Virus record (IMG/VR): IMGVR_UViG_3300018423_000019
Span: 1-41,689 of that record
Source of the DNA: a virus
Reading direction: 5' to 3' (one strand)
Length of the DNA: 41,689 nt
Shown here: positions 18,133 to 26,915 of the stretch, piece by piece
Layout: each line of letters opens with the position of its first letter
Numbering within the stretch: position 1 is the stretch's first letter
Notes under the pieces: generated by a model
What the model was told of the DNA's origin: nothing
The model's input: only the letters and a program-made list of their open reading frames with translations
The model's database searches: none
Made by a program: the position numbers and the translations under genes

Positions 18133-18873
18133 ATGGCAGACTTGAGAACGTTACTAGGAGATACGGTAGAAGGAGTTTCGGTTCCTTCAAAGTTCTTCTA
18201 TGTATACAATAACAATAGAGGTATCAACAACGGCGGATGCTGTTGTTTGTGGACTGTACCTGAAGGCGTAGTTAACGTTACATTTGAATTATGGGGTGCA
18301 GGGGCCGCTGGTGCTGGCGCTTGTTGCTGTATGTGGAGTTCTCAAAACGCTGGCGGTGGTTCTTATTCAATTAGAACAGTAAACACTACAGAAGGCTGTC
18401 AATATACAATTTGTGCGGCAGGTAATGGTAACTGTTGTGAAAGAGATTGTTTAGGATATGATGGATCAACTTCATTTGTATCAGGCAGTGGTATTTCAAC
18501 AACTTGTGCCAGAGGAGGATGTACAGGTAGAACTAACTGTCATGCTCACTACGCATACAACTGTTGTTATGGCTGTGTTATTTTAACAAGCGGAACACAA
18601 GGTGATTTCCGTATTGGACACGGCAGACAATCAACATTCCATACTCACTATTGTCACAATCAAATGTGGGATATGGTAGGTGGCGCTCCAAAATCTGGAC
18701 AGACACGTAAGGGTAAAGATTATTGCGGTAAGCCTATGACGTGTTCAGGTTGCGGATGGGGATGTGCTCAACCTTATCCAGCACATGGCGGATACAATGG
18801 AACATCATGCGGTGGTGGCTGTTGTTGGGGTCATTGGGGATCAGGAGGCATGGTTAAGGTAACTTATAGTTAA
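18133..18873 (+). CDS. Cys- and Gly-rich adhesin-like protein 1 (246 aa)
   Basis: About 25 of 246 residues are Cys. The frame is a phage glycine-rich domain: NNGGCCCLWTVPEGV, FELWGAGAAGAGACCCMW, a Tyr/Ser strand, YTICAAG, then Gly/Cys/His-rich loops and a final 'GSGGMVKVTYS' strand. In ordinary Gly-rich fibre tips these loops are Gly, Ser or Ala; here many are Cys, including two CCC triplets. The residues could form disulfides or bind metal, and neither is shown. GAGAGGA at the start is a good Shine-Dalgarno. Related proteins are encoded at 19608 and 20388. Polyglycine-type tips act as receptor-binding adhesins in some T-even phages, and the same is inferred here. Confidence 0.7.
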   Translation: MADLRTLLGDTVEGVSVPSKFFYVYNNNRGINNGGCCCLWTVPEGVVNVTFELWGAGAAGAGACCCMWSSQNAGGGSYSIRTVNTTEGCQYTICAAGNGNCCERDCLGYDGSTSFVSGSGISTTCARGGCTGRTNCHAHYAYNCCYGCVILTSGTQGDFRIGHGRQSTFHTHYCHNQMWDMVGGAPKSGQTRKGKDYCGKPMTCSGCGWGCAQPYPAHGGYNGTSCGGGCCWGHWGSGGMVKVTYS

Positions 18874-18876
18874 CAT

Positions 18877-18885
18877 GATAAATAC
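18877..18885 (+). promoter_or_regulatory. T4-type late promoter (GATAAATAC)
   Basis: It lies 4 nt after the stop of the first Cys-rich gene and 17 nt before ATG 18903, with AGAAGGA as Shine-Dalgarno. It could drive the whole 18903-22612 block, which contains no further late promoter. Confidence 0.75.
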
Positions 18886-18902
18886 AAAAGAAGGATGCAA
18901 AA

Positions 18903-19595
18903 ATGGCAGAAATAACTAAAGAATTTACGTACGATATCCCCGACACGTATCTTGCTCAAACAAATAGTAACGGGGACACAGCGACAGCAACTTATACAGG
19001 TCCAGAAAGACTGTATGTGTTTGTTGACGCAGAAACTGGTAGAAACACACTAGATCAAACTCCACCGGATGAAGATTTTATTTACAATCCAAGTACAGAC
19101 ACGGTTGCAGAAGGCGAACGTTTAGTAGAATTAGATTGTGCAGGTGAAGATACTTTAATGTGTGCAATTTATTTGCCACACACAGTAACTTTAACACAAA
19201 CTAATCAAGTTGTAGCACTTCCAGAAGGATATGGTAATTACGAGTTTCCGTGGCCACCATACCCAGATCACGCATATGAATATAACCTATGTTCACATGA
19301 TGAAGGAACAGGCGATTGGACACTTACTTGGAAGCAACCATGGCAAACATGGGAAACTTTGATCCAACTAAGAAACGACAGACTTGATTCAACTGATCAC
19401 AGAGTGGCAGAAGATATGCCAGCATCAGTGAAACAACCTTGGATTGATTTTAGACAAAAATTAAGAGATTTACCAACTACTTGGGGTCATGGAACTGATT
19501 CAGAATATCCAGCACACCAAGTTAAATTTCCAGAAGAACCAGATGCAGGTGGATACGCAGATGCACCAGCAGATGATGGCGTGGGAATAGGTTAA
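18903..19595 (+). CDS. Tail-assembly-chaperone-like protein (230 aa)
   Basis: The N-terminus (FTYDIPDTYLAQT, YTGPERLYVFVD) matches that of the 21215 product. The C-terminal part has L..R..RL...DH..AEDMP..VKQPWIDFRQKLRDLP followed by V.FPEEP. This W-x-x-(Y/F)RQ-x-LRDLP ... P-x-x-P arrangement is typical of the phage tail assembly chaperone family often placed beside fibre or adhesin genes. It is acidic and lacks repeats. Its position between two Cys-rich adhesin-like genes suggests that it folds or trimerises one of them. The family link rests on the motif; the partner is inferred. Confidence 0.7.
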   Translation: MAEITKEFTYDIPDTYLAQTNSNGDTATATYTGPERLYVFVDAETGRNTLDQTPPDEDFIYNPSTDTVAEGERLVELDCAGEDTLMCAIYLPHTVTLTQTNQVVALPEGYGNYEFPWPPYPDHAYEYNLCSHDEGTGDWTLTWKQPWQTWETLIQLRNDRLDSTDHRVAEDMPASVKQPWIDFRQKLRDLPTTWGHGTDSEYPAHQVKFPEEPDAGGYADAPADDGVGIG

Positions 19596-19607
19596 GGAGA
19601 AAATTGA

Positions 19608-20378
19608 ATGTCTGCACTTAGATCATTATTACAGTTAGGGGCTGAAACAGGAGCGTTAGCATTACGTTCGATTTACGTATATCACTCTAGTTTTGATTCC
19701 ACTCGTAACAATAACGGTGGTTGTTGTTGTGCTTGGAATCCATCAGATGATGTTACATGGGCGGCTTTTGAAGTTTGGGGTGCAGGCGGAGACGGCGGCG
19801 GTGGCTGTTGTTGTATGGCAGGCTTTCCAGGTGGATCAGGCTCTTACGGTAGAAAAATTTTAGAAGTTAATAACGGAGCAACATTTACTTTATGTGCTGG
19901 CGCGGCAGGTTGTTGTAGACCTGTTATGGGTTGTCCAGGATGTGGTAGTTATGCTTGTTCTGGTAACGGTTGTTGTTCAGGAGCATATTTTTGCTTATGT
20001 GCATCAGGCGGTGGCTACGGTTGTGCAACTTGTGGCTTTGGTACTGCTTGGGGCGGTCACTGTGGATGTCCAAACAGAATGTGTGGATGTGTAAAAGGTG
20101 CTGACTTTAGTGTTTGTGGTACAAACGGTGGTGGTGCTGGTACAGCGATGTGTTCAAGTTCATCATGGGAAAACATGACAGCAGGACCAATGTTATCAGC
20201 AGGTGCTAGAATGACACGTGATAACTGTTATAAAACACATGGTAGAGAAGCAGACGGACCAGCAGAATTTCCAGGCGGTGGCGGAGGAACACTCCATACA
20301 CACAACGGAACTTGTTACTGTGGTGGCCCTGGCGCAGGTGGACTAGTAATTGTGTATTATCAATCGGATATAGGGTAA
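19608..20378 (+). CDS. Cys- and Gly-rich adhesin-like protein 2 (256 aa)
   Basis: AAGGAG precedes ATG 19608. It has the same plan as the 18133 product: NNGGCCCAW near residue 40, FEVWGAGGDGGGGCCCM near 59, TLCAGAAGCC, a long Gly/Cys region (CPGCGSYACSGNGCC and similar), and a closing GAGGLVIVYY strand. About 27 of 256 residues are Cys. The Gly-rich runs with regularly spaced aromatic and Cys residues fit a compact polyglycine-like tip. The conserved beta strands at both ends suggest that only the loops vary. No export signal is present, as expected for a virion protein. Confidence 0.7.
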   Translation: MSALRSLLQLGAETGALALRSIYVYHSSFDSTRNNNGGCCCAWNPSDDVTWAAFEVWGAGGDGGGGCCCMAGFPGGSGSYGRKILEVNNGATFTLCAGAAGCCRPVMGCPGCGSYACSGNGCCSGAYFCLCASGGGYGCATCGFGTAWGGHCGCPNRMCGCVKGADFSVCGTNGGGAGTAMCSSSSWENMTAGPMLSAGARMTRDNCYKTHGREADGPAEFPGGGGGTLHTHNGTCYCGGPGAGGLVIVYYQSDIG

Positions 20379-20387
20379 GGAGATAGT

Positions 20388-21194
20388 ATGTCTAATTTAA
20401 GAGATTTTTTACCAGGTTATGACGTAGGCGTAAAATCACCTCAAGCATTTACAGTAAGTTATGAATGGAATTGGGACCACAATGAAGCGTGGCCAAGACA
20501 ATCACACGGTGTTCCACCAGAATCAAGATATTATTGTAACAACAACGGTGGTAAGTGTTGCCGTTGGACAGTTCCACAAGGTACTACTTTTGCAGTATTT
20601 GAAATGTGGGGCGGCGGTGCTTCGGGCGTAGGCGGATGTTGCTGTATGCAAGGTATGCCAGGCGATGGTGGCGGTTACGCTATTAAGTCAACTAACGTAT
20701 CAGGTGGAGATCAGTTTACAATCTGTGCAGGACGTTCGGGTTGTTGTTTATACGCAGGAAATAACATGAACGGACACAACAGTTTCGTATTTGGAACACC
20801 AACAGGTGGTTCATGTTTCTGTGCTGTTGCTTGTGGAGGCGGTTGTTCTAACTGTACTCACTGTCATGGTTACTTTAGTTGTTATGGATGTTGTATGAGT
20901 TGTTATAACTGTCAACACCAACCAAACAACGTTGACTTTGGTATTGCTGGCTTTACAGGATCGGCACAAAGATCACAGCATTGTGGTGATAGAGGTTTAT
21001 CATTTAGACCAGTAGCACCTATGGCACAATCAGGTCCATTAATTGGTCCAAACGGTTGTTGTGCAAGAGGTGGTGAATGTCAAGGCTTTGGCGCATGGCC
21101 AGGCGGCGGTGGCGAAAATGGACAAGTTTATGGCGGTGGCTGTTGTTGTGGATCCCCTGGAGCAGGCGGCGCAGTATACGTAGTGTATTATTAA
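20388..21194 (+). CDS. Cys- and Gly-rich adhesin-like protein 3 (268 aa)
   Basis: It starts 9 nt after the previous stop with AAGGAG. It has a longer N-terminal extension than its paralogues (to about residue 50, with WNWDHNEAWPRQ), then NNGGKCCRWTVP, FEMWGGGASGVGGCCCM, FTICAGRSGCC, a Cys/His-rich stretch near residues 150-185 and a closing GAGGAVYVVYY. About 26 of 268 residues are Cys. The first triplet is reduced to CC while the second stays CCC. The stretch near 150 has closely spaced Cys and His that could bind metal, but no standard zinc-finger spacing is evident. Confidence 0.7.
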   Translation: MSNLRDFLPGYDVGVKSPQAFTVSYEWNWDHNEAWPRQSHGVPPESRYYCNNNGGKCCRWTVPQGTTFAVFEMWGGGASGVGGCCCMQGMPGDGGGYAIKSTNVSGGDQFTICAGRSGCCLYAGNNMNGHNSFVFGTPTGGSCFCAVACGGGCSNCTHCHGYFSCYGCCMSCYNCQHQPNNVDFGIAGFTGSAQRSQHCGDRGLSFRPVAPMAQSGPLIGPNGCCARGGECQGFGAWPGGGGENGQVYGGGCCCGSPGAGGAVYVVYY

Positions 21195-21214
21195 TAGGGG
21201 TATAGGAACATAAG

Positions 21215-22612
21215 ATGAGAGATCCAAACGCAAATAACAAAAGAGATGAAATTAACGTTCAGTTCTCTTATGATATGCCTGATGCATATCTTTACCAAAC
21301 TACAAACGAAGGTAAAGTAGGAACATGGACATACGAAGGTCCAAGAGAAATGTGGGTATTCCTACGTAAATCTGATAACAAACGTACTGGAGAAGTTAAG
21401 TACTGGTACGAAGTTGAAGATGATTTTGTTCCTGCGGCACACGAGTATATGGTAAAAGTTAATTGCGAAGACAATCCTCTACTTTGTGAATTAATGGAAA
21501 CAGACCAAGATACAGTTTTCTTAGAAGGTCGTGCAATTAAATCAGAAACACTTCCAATGAATGATTACCAAGGTAATCCGTTTGTTCACTATGAGCCTGA
21601 AGTTCCTACTCCAGACCATACATACGACAGAGATGAAATTACTTACGATCCAGTTGCACAGGAATGGAATACACCTTTTCCGTTTATTAAACCACACACT
21701 GATTGGGAAGCAATTAAAAAAGTACGTTGGTCTCAACTATCAGCGGCAGACGGTCACGTGTCACCAGATATGCCAGATGCTGTTAAACAAGAATGGATTG
21801 ATTTTAGACAAAAATTAAGAGATTTACCAGCAACATACGGCGCGGCTTGGACAGTAGAAATCACTGACGGTGGCACTGGATATGCTGTAGATGATGTATT
21901 AGTTGTTCCAGCAGAAGAACTAGGATTTAGTGCTAGTGATGTTGGTGCATTAGATGATTTATCAGCACCAATGGGAACAAGACCAGGATTTGATTTTGAA
22001 GCAGATCCAAGTGCATTAACTTCTGTTGTTGATGAAATTGACAATTTAAACGTAAACATTATTGTTACATCAGTTGATACAGACGGTGCTATTACTGGTG
22101 TAAGAACAAGAAATGCTTTTAATGCTAGACACATTAAAGAAGCAAAAACTGTTGTAAGTCCTACTGTTGAATATACAGGTGACGGTAGTGCGGCAACATT
22201 CACACTTTCAAAAGTAGTACGTATTGATCCATGGAAAGTAAGATTTCCACAATCACCAAAAGCAAAATACCCAGGTATTTGGGGTGAAGCAGATCAATTC
22301 CCAGGACCATTTGGACGATATGGAGCGGCAGTTGGATCATTAGCAGATGGTTCAGGAACTGACGCGGCACAATGGGCAGATCCATCAGATGGTTGGTTAA
22401 TGGAACATACATATCACCCAGCAACTTTCCACTTTATTCCACCAGAAAAAGGCGGTAACTACTTTGCTGAAGACCTTGCTAGATTAGGTTTAAGTACAGA
22501 CGGAACACCTTTTGATGATGGTATTGTTGACGGGTTGCCAGCGGCGCCAACAGATGTACACGGTAACACTAGAGTTGCTGGACGTATTACAGCCAGAAAA
22601 CAATCTTCCTAA
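21215..22612 (+). CDS. Tail-assembly-chaperone-like protein with inserted beta module (465 aa)
   Basis: The N-terminus (FSYDMPDAYLYQT, YEGPREMWVFL) and the chaperone motif near residues 175-207 (SPDMPDAVKQEWIDFRQKLRDLPATYG) match the 230-residue protein at 18903. In that relative the motif is followed almost at once by V.FP..P; here about 125 residues intervene before WKVRFPQSP. The insert begins VEITDGGTGYAVDDVLVVPAEELG, the beta module found repeatedly in the giant fibre genes. A further C-terminal extension rich in Gly/Pro/Asp follows. It lies directly after the third Cys-rich adhesin gene. It could be a chaperone that stays in the virion, which is inference. Confidence 0.65.
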   Translation: MRDPNANNKRDEINVQFSYDMPDAYLYQTTNEGKVGTWTYEGPREMWVFLRKSDNKRTGEVKYWYEVEDDFVPAAHEYMVKVNCEDNPLLCELMETDQDTVFLEGRAIKSETLPMNDYQGNPFVHYEPEVPTPDHTYDRDEITYDPVAQEWNTPFPFIKPHTDWEAIKKVRWSQLSAADGHVSPDMPDAVKQEWIDFRQKLRDLPATYGAAWTVEITDGGTGYAVDDVLVVPAEELGFSASDVGALDDLSAPMGTRPGFDFEADPSALTSVVDEIDNLNVNIIVTSVDTDGAITGVRTRNAFNARHIKEAKTVVSPTVEYTGDGSAATFTLSKVVRIDPWKVRFPQSPKAKYPGIWGEADQFPGPFGRYGAAVGSLADGSGTDAAQWADPSDGWLMEHTYHPATFHFIPPEKGGNYFAEDLARLGLSTDGTPFDDGIVDGLPAAPTDVHGNTRVAGRITARKQSS

Positions 22613-22632
22613 TTAGTTTTACATTAAATATC

Positions 22633-22654
22633 TTTACAAACGCAACTTTGTAAA
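22633..22654 (+). promoter_or_regulatory. Perfect hairpin abutting a ribosome-binding site
   Basis: TTTACAAA (22633-22640) pairs with TTTGTAAA (22647-22654) across a 6-nt loop, and the Shine-Dalgarno AAGGA starts at the next bases before ATG 22666. A poor late-promoter-like word (ATTAAATAT at 22623) precedes it. The AT-rich stem could limit ribosome access or mark an mRNA end. It stands at the border between the tail block and the glycan cassette. Confidence 0.35.
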
Positions 22655-22665
22655 AGGATAATTTA

Positions 22666-23646
22666 ATGACAGAACAAACCAAACGAGATACTGCCATCTT
22701 TATTAATGGTGGTGCAGGCCGAGTACTTGCTAGTATTCCGGCTCTATTAACCTTTGCAGAAGAAAATCCCGATGATAATTTTATAATTGTATGTGAAGGT
22801 GGCACAGACTTTTATAAAGGACATCCTTTACTTCATGCAAAAGCATATGATCATTGGCATAAGAACTTATTCCAAGAAAAACTAGTTAACATGAATTTAG
22901 TTACTCCAGAACCGTATAGGGTTTGGGAATACTACAATCAAAAGTGTAGCATTGCTGAAGCCTACGACATTGCAATTAACGGTAAAGGACTAAGAAAAAT
23001 TAAAAAACCAGAACTTAAACTTTCAAGAGAAGAATTAATGTTCGGTAAAAAGTTAATCGACGAAGTAAAAGAAAAAACAGGCAAAGATAAAATTGTTGTT
23101 TTCCAACCATTCGGTAGAGCAGTTATGCATGAAAACGGAATGATCTCTGATTGGAGTGGAAGAAGTTTTGAAGCAGAAAATTCTGTCAACATTGTTAAAA
23201 AATTATCTCATAAAGTTGGCGTTATACATATGGCAGAGTTTGGTATTGACTTTTCAAAACACGGTATTAAAAATCCTGTAGCAAGTCCAATGGGTGCAAA
23301 CCTAAGACAATGGGCAGGTATTATTCAAGCGGCAGATTATTTCTTAGGTTGTGATAGTGTTGGACAGCACATTGTACACGCATTAGGATTAAAAGGCACA
23401 GTTGTTATTGGCTCTACATTCCCTATTAATGTTTCATATCCTGAAGATAAAAACATGGATATTCTTGATATGGGTCAAGGTGCAAGAGTTTATTCACCAA
23501 TTAGAGTTACTACAGATGAATGGTCAGACAGAATTAATGACGGTATCATGGCAATGAATGATAAGATTGAAGATATTGTTGTTGAATCAGTAATGAATGG
23601 TATTAAGGGTAAGGCTAAAGTAGGAAACCGCTTTACAGAAGAATAA
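22666..23646 (+). CDS. GT9-like glycosyltransferase (heptosyltransferase family, 326 aa)
   Basis: The protein has the two-lobe plan of GT-B enzymes. The N-terminal lobe opens FINGGAGRVLASIPAL, like the glycine-rich start of GT9 enzymes. The C-terminal lobe has VVFQPFGRA near residue 144, then W.G.I..ADYFLGCDSVGQHIVHALG near 213-238 and VVIGSTFPINVSYP, the sugar-nucleotide-binding part of ADP-heptose:LPS heptosyltransferases. Its length (326) is normal for the family. It overlaps the next gene by TAATG. HldE and HldD encoded on the other strand would supply ADP-heptose, which strengthens the heptose assignment. Another nucleotide sugar remains possible. Confidence 0.7.
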   Translation: MTEQTKRDTAIFINGGAGRVLASIPALLTFAEENPDDNFIIVCEGGTDFYKGHPLLHAKAYDHWHKNLFQEKLVNMNLVTPEPYRVWEYYNQKCSIAEAYDIAINGKGLRKIKKPELKLSREELMFGKKLIDEVKEKTGKDKIVVFQPFGRAVMHENGMISDWSGRSFEAENSVNIVKKLSHKVGVIHMAEFGIDFSKHGIKNPVASPMGANLRQWAGIIQAADYFLGCDSVGQHIVHALGLKGTVVIGSTFPINVSYPEDKNMDILDMGQGARVYSPIRVTTDEWSDRINDGIMAMNDKIEDIVVESVMNGIKGKAKVGNRFTEE

Positions 23647-24473
23647 TGTCTAGACTATTTGCCTTTGGCTGTTCATATACATCATGGAATTGGCCTACTT
23701 GGGCAGACTTCTACGCACATAATTTTAACTATTATGAAAACTGGGGTCATGCAGGGTTAGGCAATCGTGCTATTGCAGAACGTGTTGCTGAATGTAATTT
23801 AAAAAATAACTTTACCAAAGACGATACAGTAATAGTACAATGGTCAAGTTATCTAAGACATGACTATATGCGTTTTGACAAAGAAGAAACTTGGCAAACT
23901 AAAGGAAGTTTGTTCAGTTATCAAAACACTGAAACTTTTAACAAAGACTGGCATGATAAATTCTTTGATGAAAAGGCATATTTCCTAAGTACACTTAACA
24001 GTATTTTACTAACAGCAGGATTATTAAAATCAACTGGATGCAATTTTCTGTTTACAAGTATTAATAAGTTAGAAACACTAGGCACAGATATACCACATCA
24101 AGCAGGTCATGGTGAAAATTTACGTAATACACCAGAACTTGCAAATGCCTGGGACGAATACGAACTACAAGATTACAAATATATCTTTGACGAAGATTAT
24201 TGGTTAGAACCAATTGGATTATATGCGTGGTATAGAAAAGATTATAGTTGGTGGTTTACTAATAAGAATAATGAAAAATGGATAGAACTACACCCTAGTC
24301 CAATACAACATTTAAATTGGGTAATGGACAATTTAAGCCACAACTTAAATCAACATCAAGAATATATGATAGATAGTATTAACAATGTTAAAACTGATGA
24401 CTACAAAGAAACAATTAAAAACATTACCAATCTTCAACTTGAAGGCTGGGATCGAAATTATCGAGGATATTAA
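23646..24473 (+). CDS. SGNH/GDSL-like hydrolase (275 aa)
   Basis: The N-terminus is MSRLFAFGCSYT, a block-I motif with Ser10 as likely nucleophile. GLGNRAIAER near residue 38 fits block II, VIVQWSS near 62 replaces the usual block-III Asn region, and ELHPSPIQHLNWV near 214-226 supplies the block-V His. This order is that of SGNH hydrolases, which commonly remove or transfer acetyl and other acyl esters on glycans. ATG overlaps the upstream TAA, so it is co-translated with the glycosyltransferase. It lacks a signal peptide, so it should act in the host cytoplasm. The substrate is unknown; an acylated sugar is plausible. Confidence 0.65.
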   Translation: MSRLFAFGCSYTSWNWPTWADFYAHNFNYYENWGHAGLGNRAIAERVAECNLKNNFTKDDTVIVQWSSYLRHDYMRFDKEETWQTKGSLFSYQNTETFNKDWHDKFFDEKAYFLSTLNSILLTAGLLKSTGCNFLFTSINKLETLGTDIPHQAGHGENLRNTPELANAWDEYELQDYKYIFDEDYWLEPIGLYAWYRKDYSWWFTNKNNEKWIELHPSPIQHLNWVMDNLSHNLNQHQEYMIDSINNVKTDDYKETIKNITNLQLEGWDRNYRGY

Positions 24474-24475
24474 AT

Positions 24476-26278
24476 ATGGCGGATAAAAAACCGGTTTGGA
24501 TTGCAGGTATTGCTAGAGGACATAACGGAGGTGTTTGTCTACTAAAGGACGGTGAAGTAGTATTTGCACTTGAAGAAGAGCGTCTAACAAGACACAAATA
24601 CGATGGCGGCCCATTTGCCACAATGTTGAAAATTCTTGAGTACACAGATGAATTAGATTTTCTTATTGTAGCACATACACAAAATTTACAATATACAGCG
24701 GGTAAAATTGATTTTAGCGGAGACGATGTTTATACTGGTCTTGCACGTAAACTAGGTTTAATTAAAAGACAGCCGTTTAATGGAAATCCGCACCCACAAG
24801 TTATCGACCTAAGTCATATTCATCACAAGTTACACGCGGCTTGTGCTTTTTATCGCTCAGGGTTTGACGAAGCAGTTGGTGTTATTGTTGACGGTGCAGG
24901 AACATTTATTGATTTAAACATTGGCAATCAACAAACAACTGTTTGGGAAACTGAAAGTATTTTTGATTGTAACTATCCAGATAACTTTAAAACATTATAC
25001 AAACACCTAGGAACAAATGGACCTTTAACAGGTTCTTGGATGCCAGAATTTACTAGCGAAATGTATGACGAACCTAAAGAAAATACACACGAACTTTTCC
25101 TAACTGAAAATGCAGGTATTGTTAAAGCATACGAAGCAGTAACTGAGTACTGTGGTTTTAGTTTTATTGAAGCAGGAAAAACTATGGGGTTATTCCCATA
25201 TGGTGGGCCCAATGTAGAGTGTCCTAAAATTTTTAGAGAGGACACACTACATCCTATTTCCGATAGAGAATTAATTGTACCAACATATCCTAACGGTGCT
25301 CACGTTAATTACAATATGTTTCCGTTTTTAACTGATCACTCAGATGACGATGTTACTAAATTAAAAAATAGAAGAGACATGGCGTATGCTATTCAAACAC
25401 AAACACAAGAACAAGTTGTACGCTTAATTAAAAAAGCAGTTGAAATGTCAGGAAAAAACAAAGTTGTTATTTCCGGAGGATACGGATTAAACTGTGTTGC
25501 TAACTATCATTACCTTGATGCACTAAAAGATCAAGACATTGAAATTTATGTTGAACCAGTATCAAATGATGCAGGTACAGCAATGGGTGCCGCAATGTAC
25601 TGGCATAGAAAATTAACTAAAAGCAATAAAGTTAATCCACAAGTTGATACATTATACGAAGGACCGGAATATTTTTATTCACAAGAAGAAATTGAAAATA
25701 CTGCCGAAAAATATAATGCAACTGTAACAGATGCAAGTGATAAAGATGCTGTTGCACTATTAAAAGATAGAAATATTGTTGTAATGCATCAAGGACGTTC
25801 AGAGAATGGTCCAAGAGCATTAGGTAATAGAACTATTATGTACGATCCAAGCGATCCAAACGGAAAGGATCACGTTAATACTGTTAAGCGTCGAGAATAT
25901 TTCCGTCCGTTTGCAGGTAGTATCTTAGAAGAAGATGTACATGAGTGGTTTGACTTACGTGGTATGAAAAGTTCGCCTACAATGATGTATGCTGTAAATT
26001 GCCAGCCAGGCATTGAAAAGAAAATTCCTGCTATTATTCATGTAGACGGAACTTGTAGAATTCAAACCGTAAATGAAAAACAAAATCCACTTTACTATAG
26101 ATTCATTAAAGAATGGAAAAAAGAAACCGGTATTCCTATGGTGTTTAATACTTCATTTAATCTAGGCGGTGAACCATTAGTAGAAACATTAGATGATGCA
26201 ATTCGTACATTAGCACACAGTGATATCGAATACTTGTATCTACCAGAATACGGTAAATTAATTACACTAAAGAACTAA
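24476..26278 (+). CDS. NodU/CmcH-type O-carbamoyltransferase (600 aa)
   Basis: The length and all landmarks fit the NodU/TobZ family. The N-terminal Kae1-like domain opens with GIARGHNGGVCLL and EEERLTR. A metal-binding H-x3-H lies at about 116-120 within HIHHKLHA, with VIVDGAGT downstream and a glycine loop SGGYGLNCVAN near 335. The C-terminal domain carries GRSENGPRALGNRTI at about 440-454 and FNTSFNLGGEPLV. These enzymes make carbamoyl-adenylate from carbamoyl phosphate and ATP and transfer the carbamoyl group to a sugar hydroxyl. It follows the SGNH gene by 2 nt with a GAGGA site. A sugar acceptor is likely given its neighbours. Confidence 0.85.
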   Translation: MADKKPVWIAGIARGHNGGVCLLKDGEVVFALEEERLTRHKYDGGPFATMLKILEYTDELDFLIVAHTQNLQYTAGKIDFSGDDVYTGLARKLGLIKRQPFNGNPHPQVIDLSHIHHKLHAACAFYRSGFDEAVGVIVDGAGTFIDLNIGNQQTTVWETESIFDCNYPDNFKTLYKHLGTNGPLTGSWMPEFTSEMYDEPKENTHELFLTENAGIVKAYEAVTEYCGFSFIEAGKTMGLFPYGGPNVECPKIFREDTLHPISDRELIVPTYPNGAHVNYNMFPFLTDHSDDDVTKLKNRRDMAYAIQTQTQEQVVRLIKKAVEMSGKNKVVISGGYGLNCVANYHYLDALKDQDIEIYVEPVSNDAGTAMGAAMYWHRKLTKSNKVNPQVDTLYEGPEYFYSQEEIENTAEKYNATVTDASDKDAVALLKDRNIVVMHQGRSENGPRALGNRTIMYDPSDPNGKDHVNTVKRREYFRPFAGSILEEDVHEWFDLRGMKSSPTMMYAVNCQPGIEKKIPAIIHVDGTCRIQTVNEKQNPLYYRFIKEWKKETGIPMVFNTSFNLGGEPLVETLDDAIRTLAHSDIEYLYLPEYGKLITLKN

Positions 26279-26282
26279 TGGA

Positions 26283-26915
26283 ATGGATTATAAGGAAGTC
26301 AAATATTTCGACACAACTATCTTTTGGACTGACGAATTAGACGGTTGTGGAAACACAATGGTCGATGACTTTCTTGACGCGACTAATCATATTAGCAATA
26401 ATAGACAGTTTAAAAATACACTAGAATGGTGTAGTGGTCCAGGCTATTGGGGGTTTGGATTACTTGCATCTTTACAAACTGAAAAACTAACACTTAGTGA
26501 TGTAGAATTAAACAACAGTTATTGCATCAATAAAACTATTAGAGAAAATAGTTTTGAAGCAAAAGCAAAGTTTATTTACAGTCATAATTTTCAAAAAATT
26601 CCAGAGCAGAAATTTGACCTAATTGTTGCAAATCCTCCTCATTTTAATCACGATCCGTATGTAGAACACTACAACGAACCAAGGAAATACAAGGATACTG
26701 ATTGGGCAATACATAGAGATTTTTTTGATAATGTTAACAACTATCTAACTGATGACGGATTAATCATATTGGCTGAAAATGTATGGGGTTCTAGTCCTAA
26801 AACATTCCAAGATATGATAGATGATAACGGCTTAGAAATTATTACACACTTTAAAAGCAAACAATATCCCTTAGATATGTGGTACTTAGCGATCTCAAAG
26901 CGTCAAATTGACTAA
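26283..26915 (+). CDS. Class I SAM-dependent methyltransferase, N/Q type (210 aa)
   Basis: WCSGPGYWGFG near residues 49-59 is the SAM-binding motif I, SDVELN near 77 supplies the acidic motif-II residue, and DLIVANPPH near 111-120 is the catalytic NPP(Y/H) motif of enzymes that methylate N atoms (HemK/PrmC, RsmC and DNA amino-methyltransferases). There is no target-recognition domain of a DNA methylase, so a protein or small-molecule target is more likely. It starts 4 nt after the carbamoyltransferase stop with a weak Shine-Dalgarno, suggesting coupled translation. Its place at the end of the glycan cassette leaves open amide or amino-sugar methylation. Confidence 0.7.
   Translation: MDYKEVKYFDTTIFWTDELDGCGNTMVDDFLDATNHISNNRQFKNTLEWCSGPGYWGFGLLASLQTEKLTLSDVELNNSYCINKTIRENSFEAKAKFIYSHNFQKIPEQKFDLIVANPPHFNHDPYVEHYNEPRKYKDTDWAIHRDFFDNVNNYLTDDGLIILAENVWGSSPKTFQDMIDDNGLEIITHFKSKQYPLDMWYLAISKRQID

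Noticed and set aside
21561-21818. 85-residue frame overlapping the 465-aa chaperone-like gene
   Set aside because: It is an out-of-frame shadow of a gene with clear homology to the 18903 product.
22622-22631. ATTAAATAT as an eighth late promoter
   Set aside because: It departs from the otherwise strict ATAAATA core; kept only as a weak possibility beside the hairpin.
26278-26300. ATG at 26278 (TAATG overlap) as start of the methyltransferase
   Set aside because: It is not in frame with the methyltransferase motifs; ATG 26283 is.
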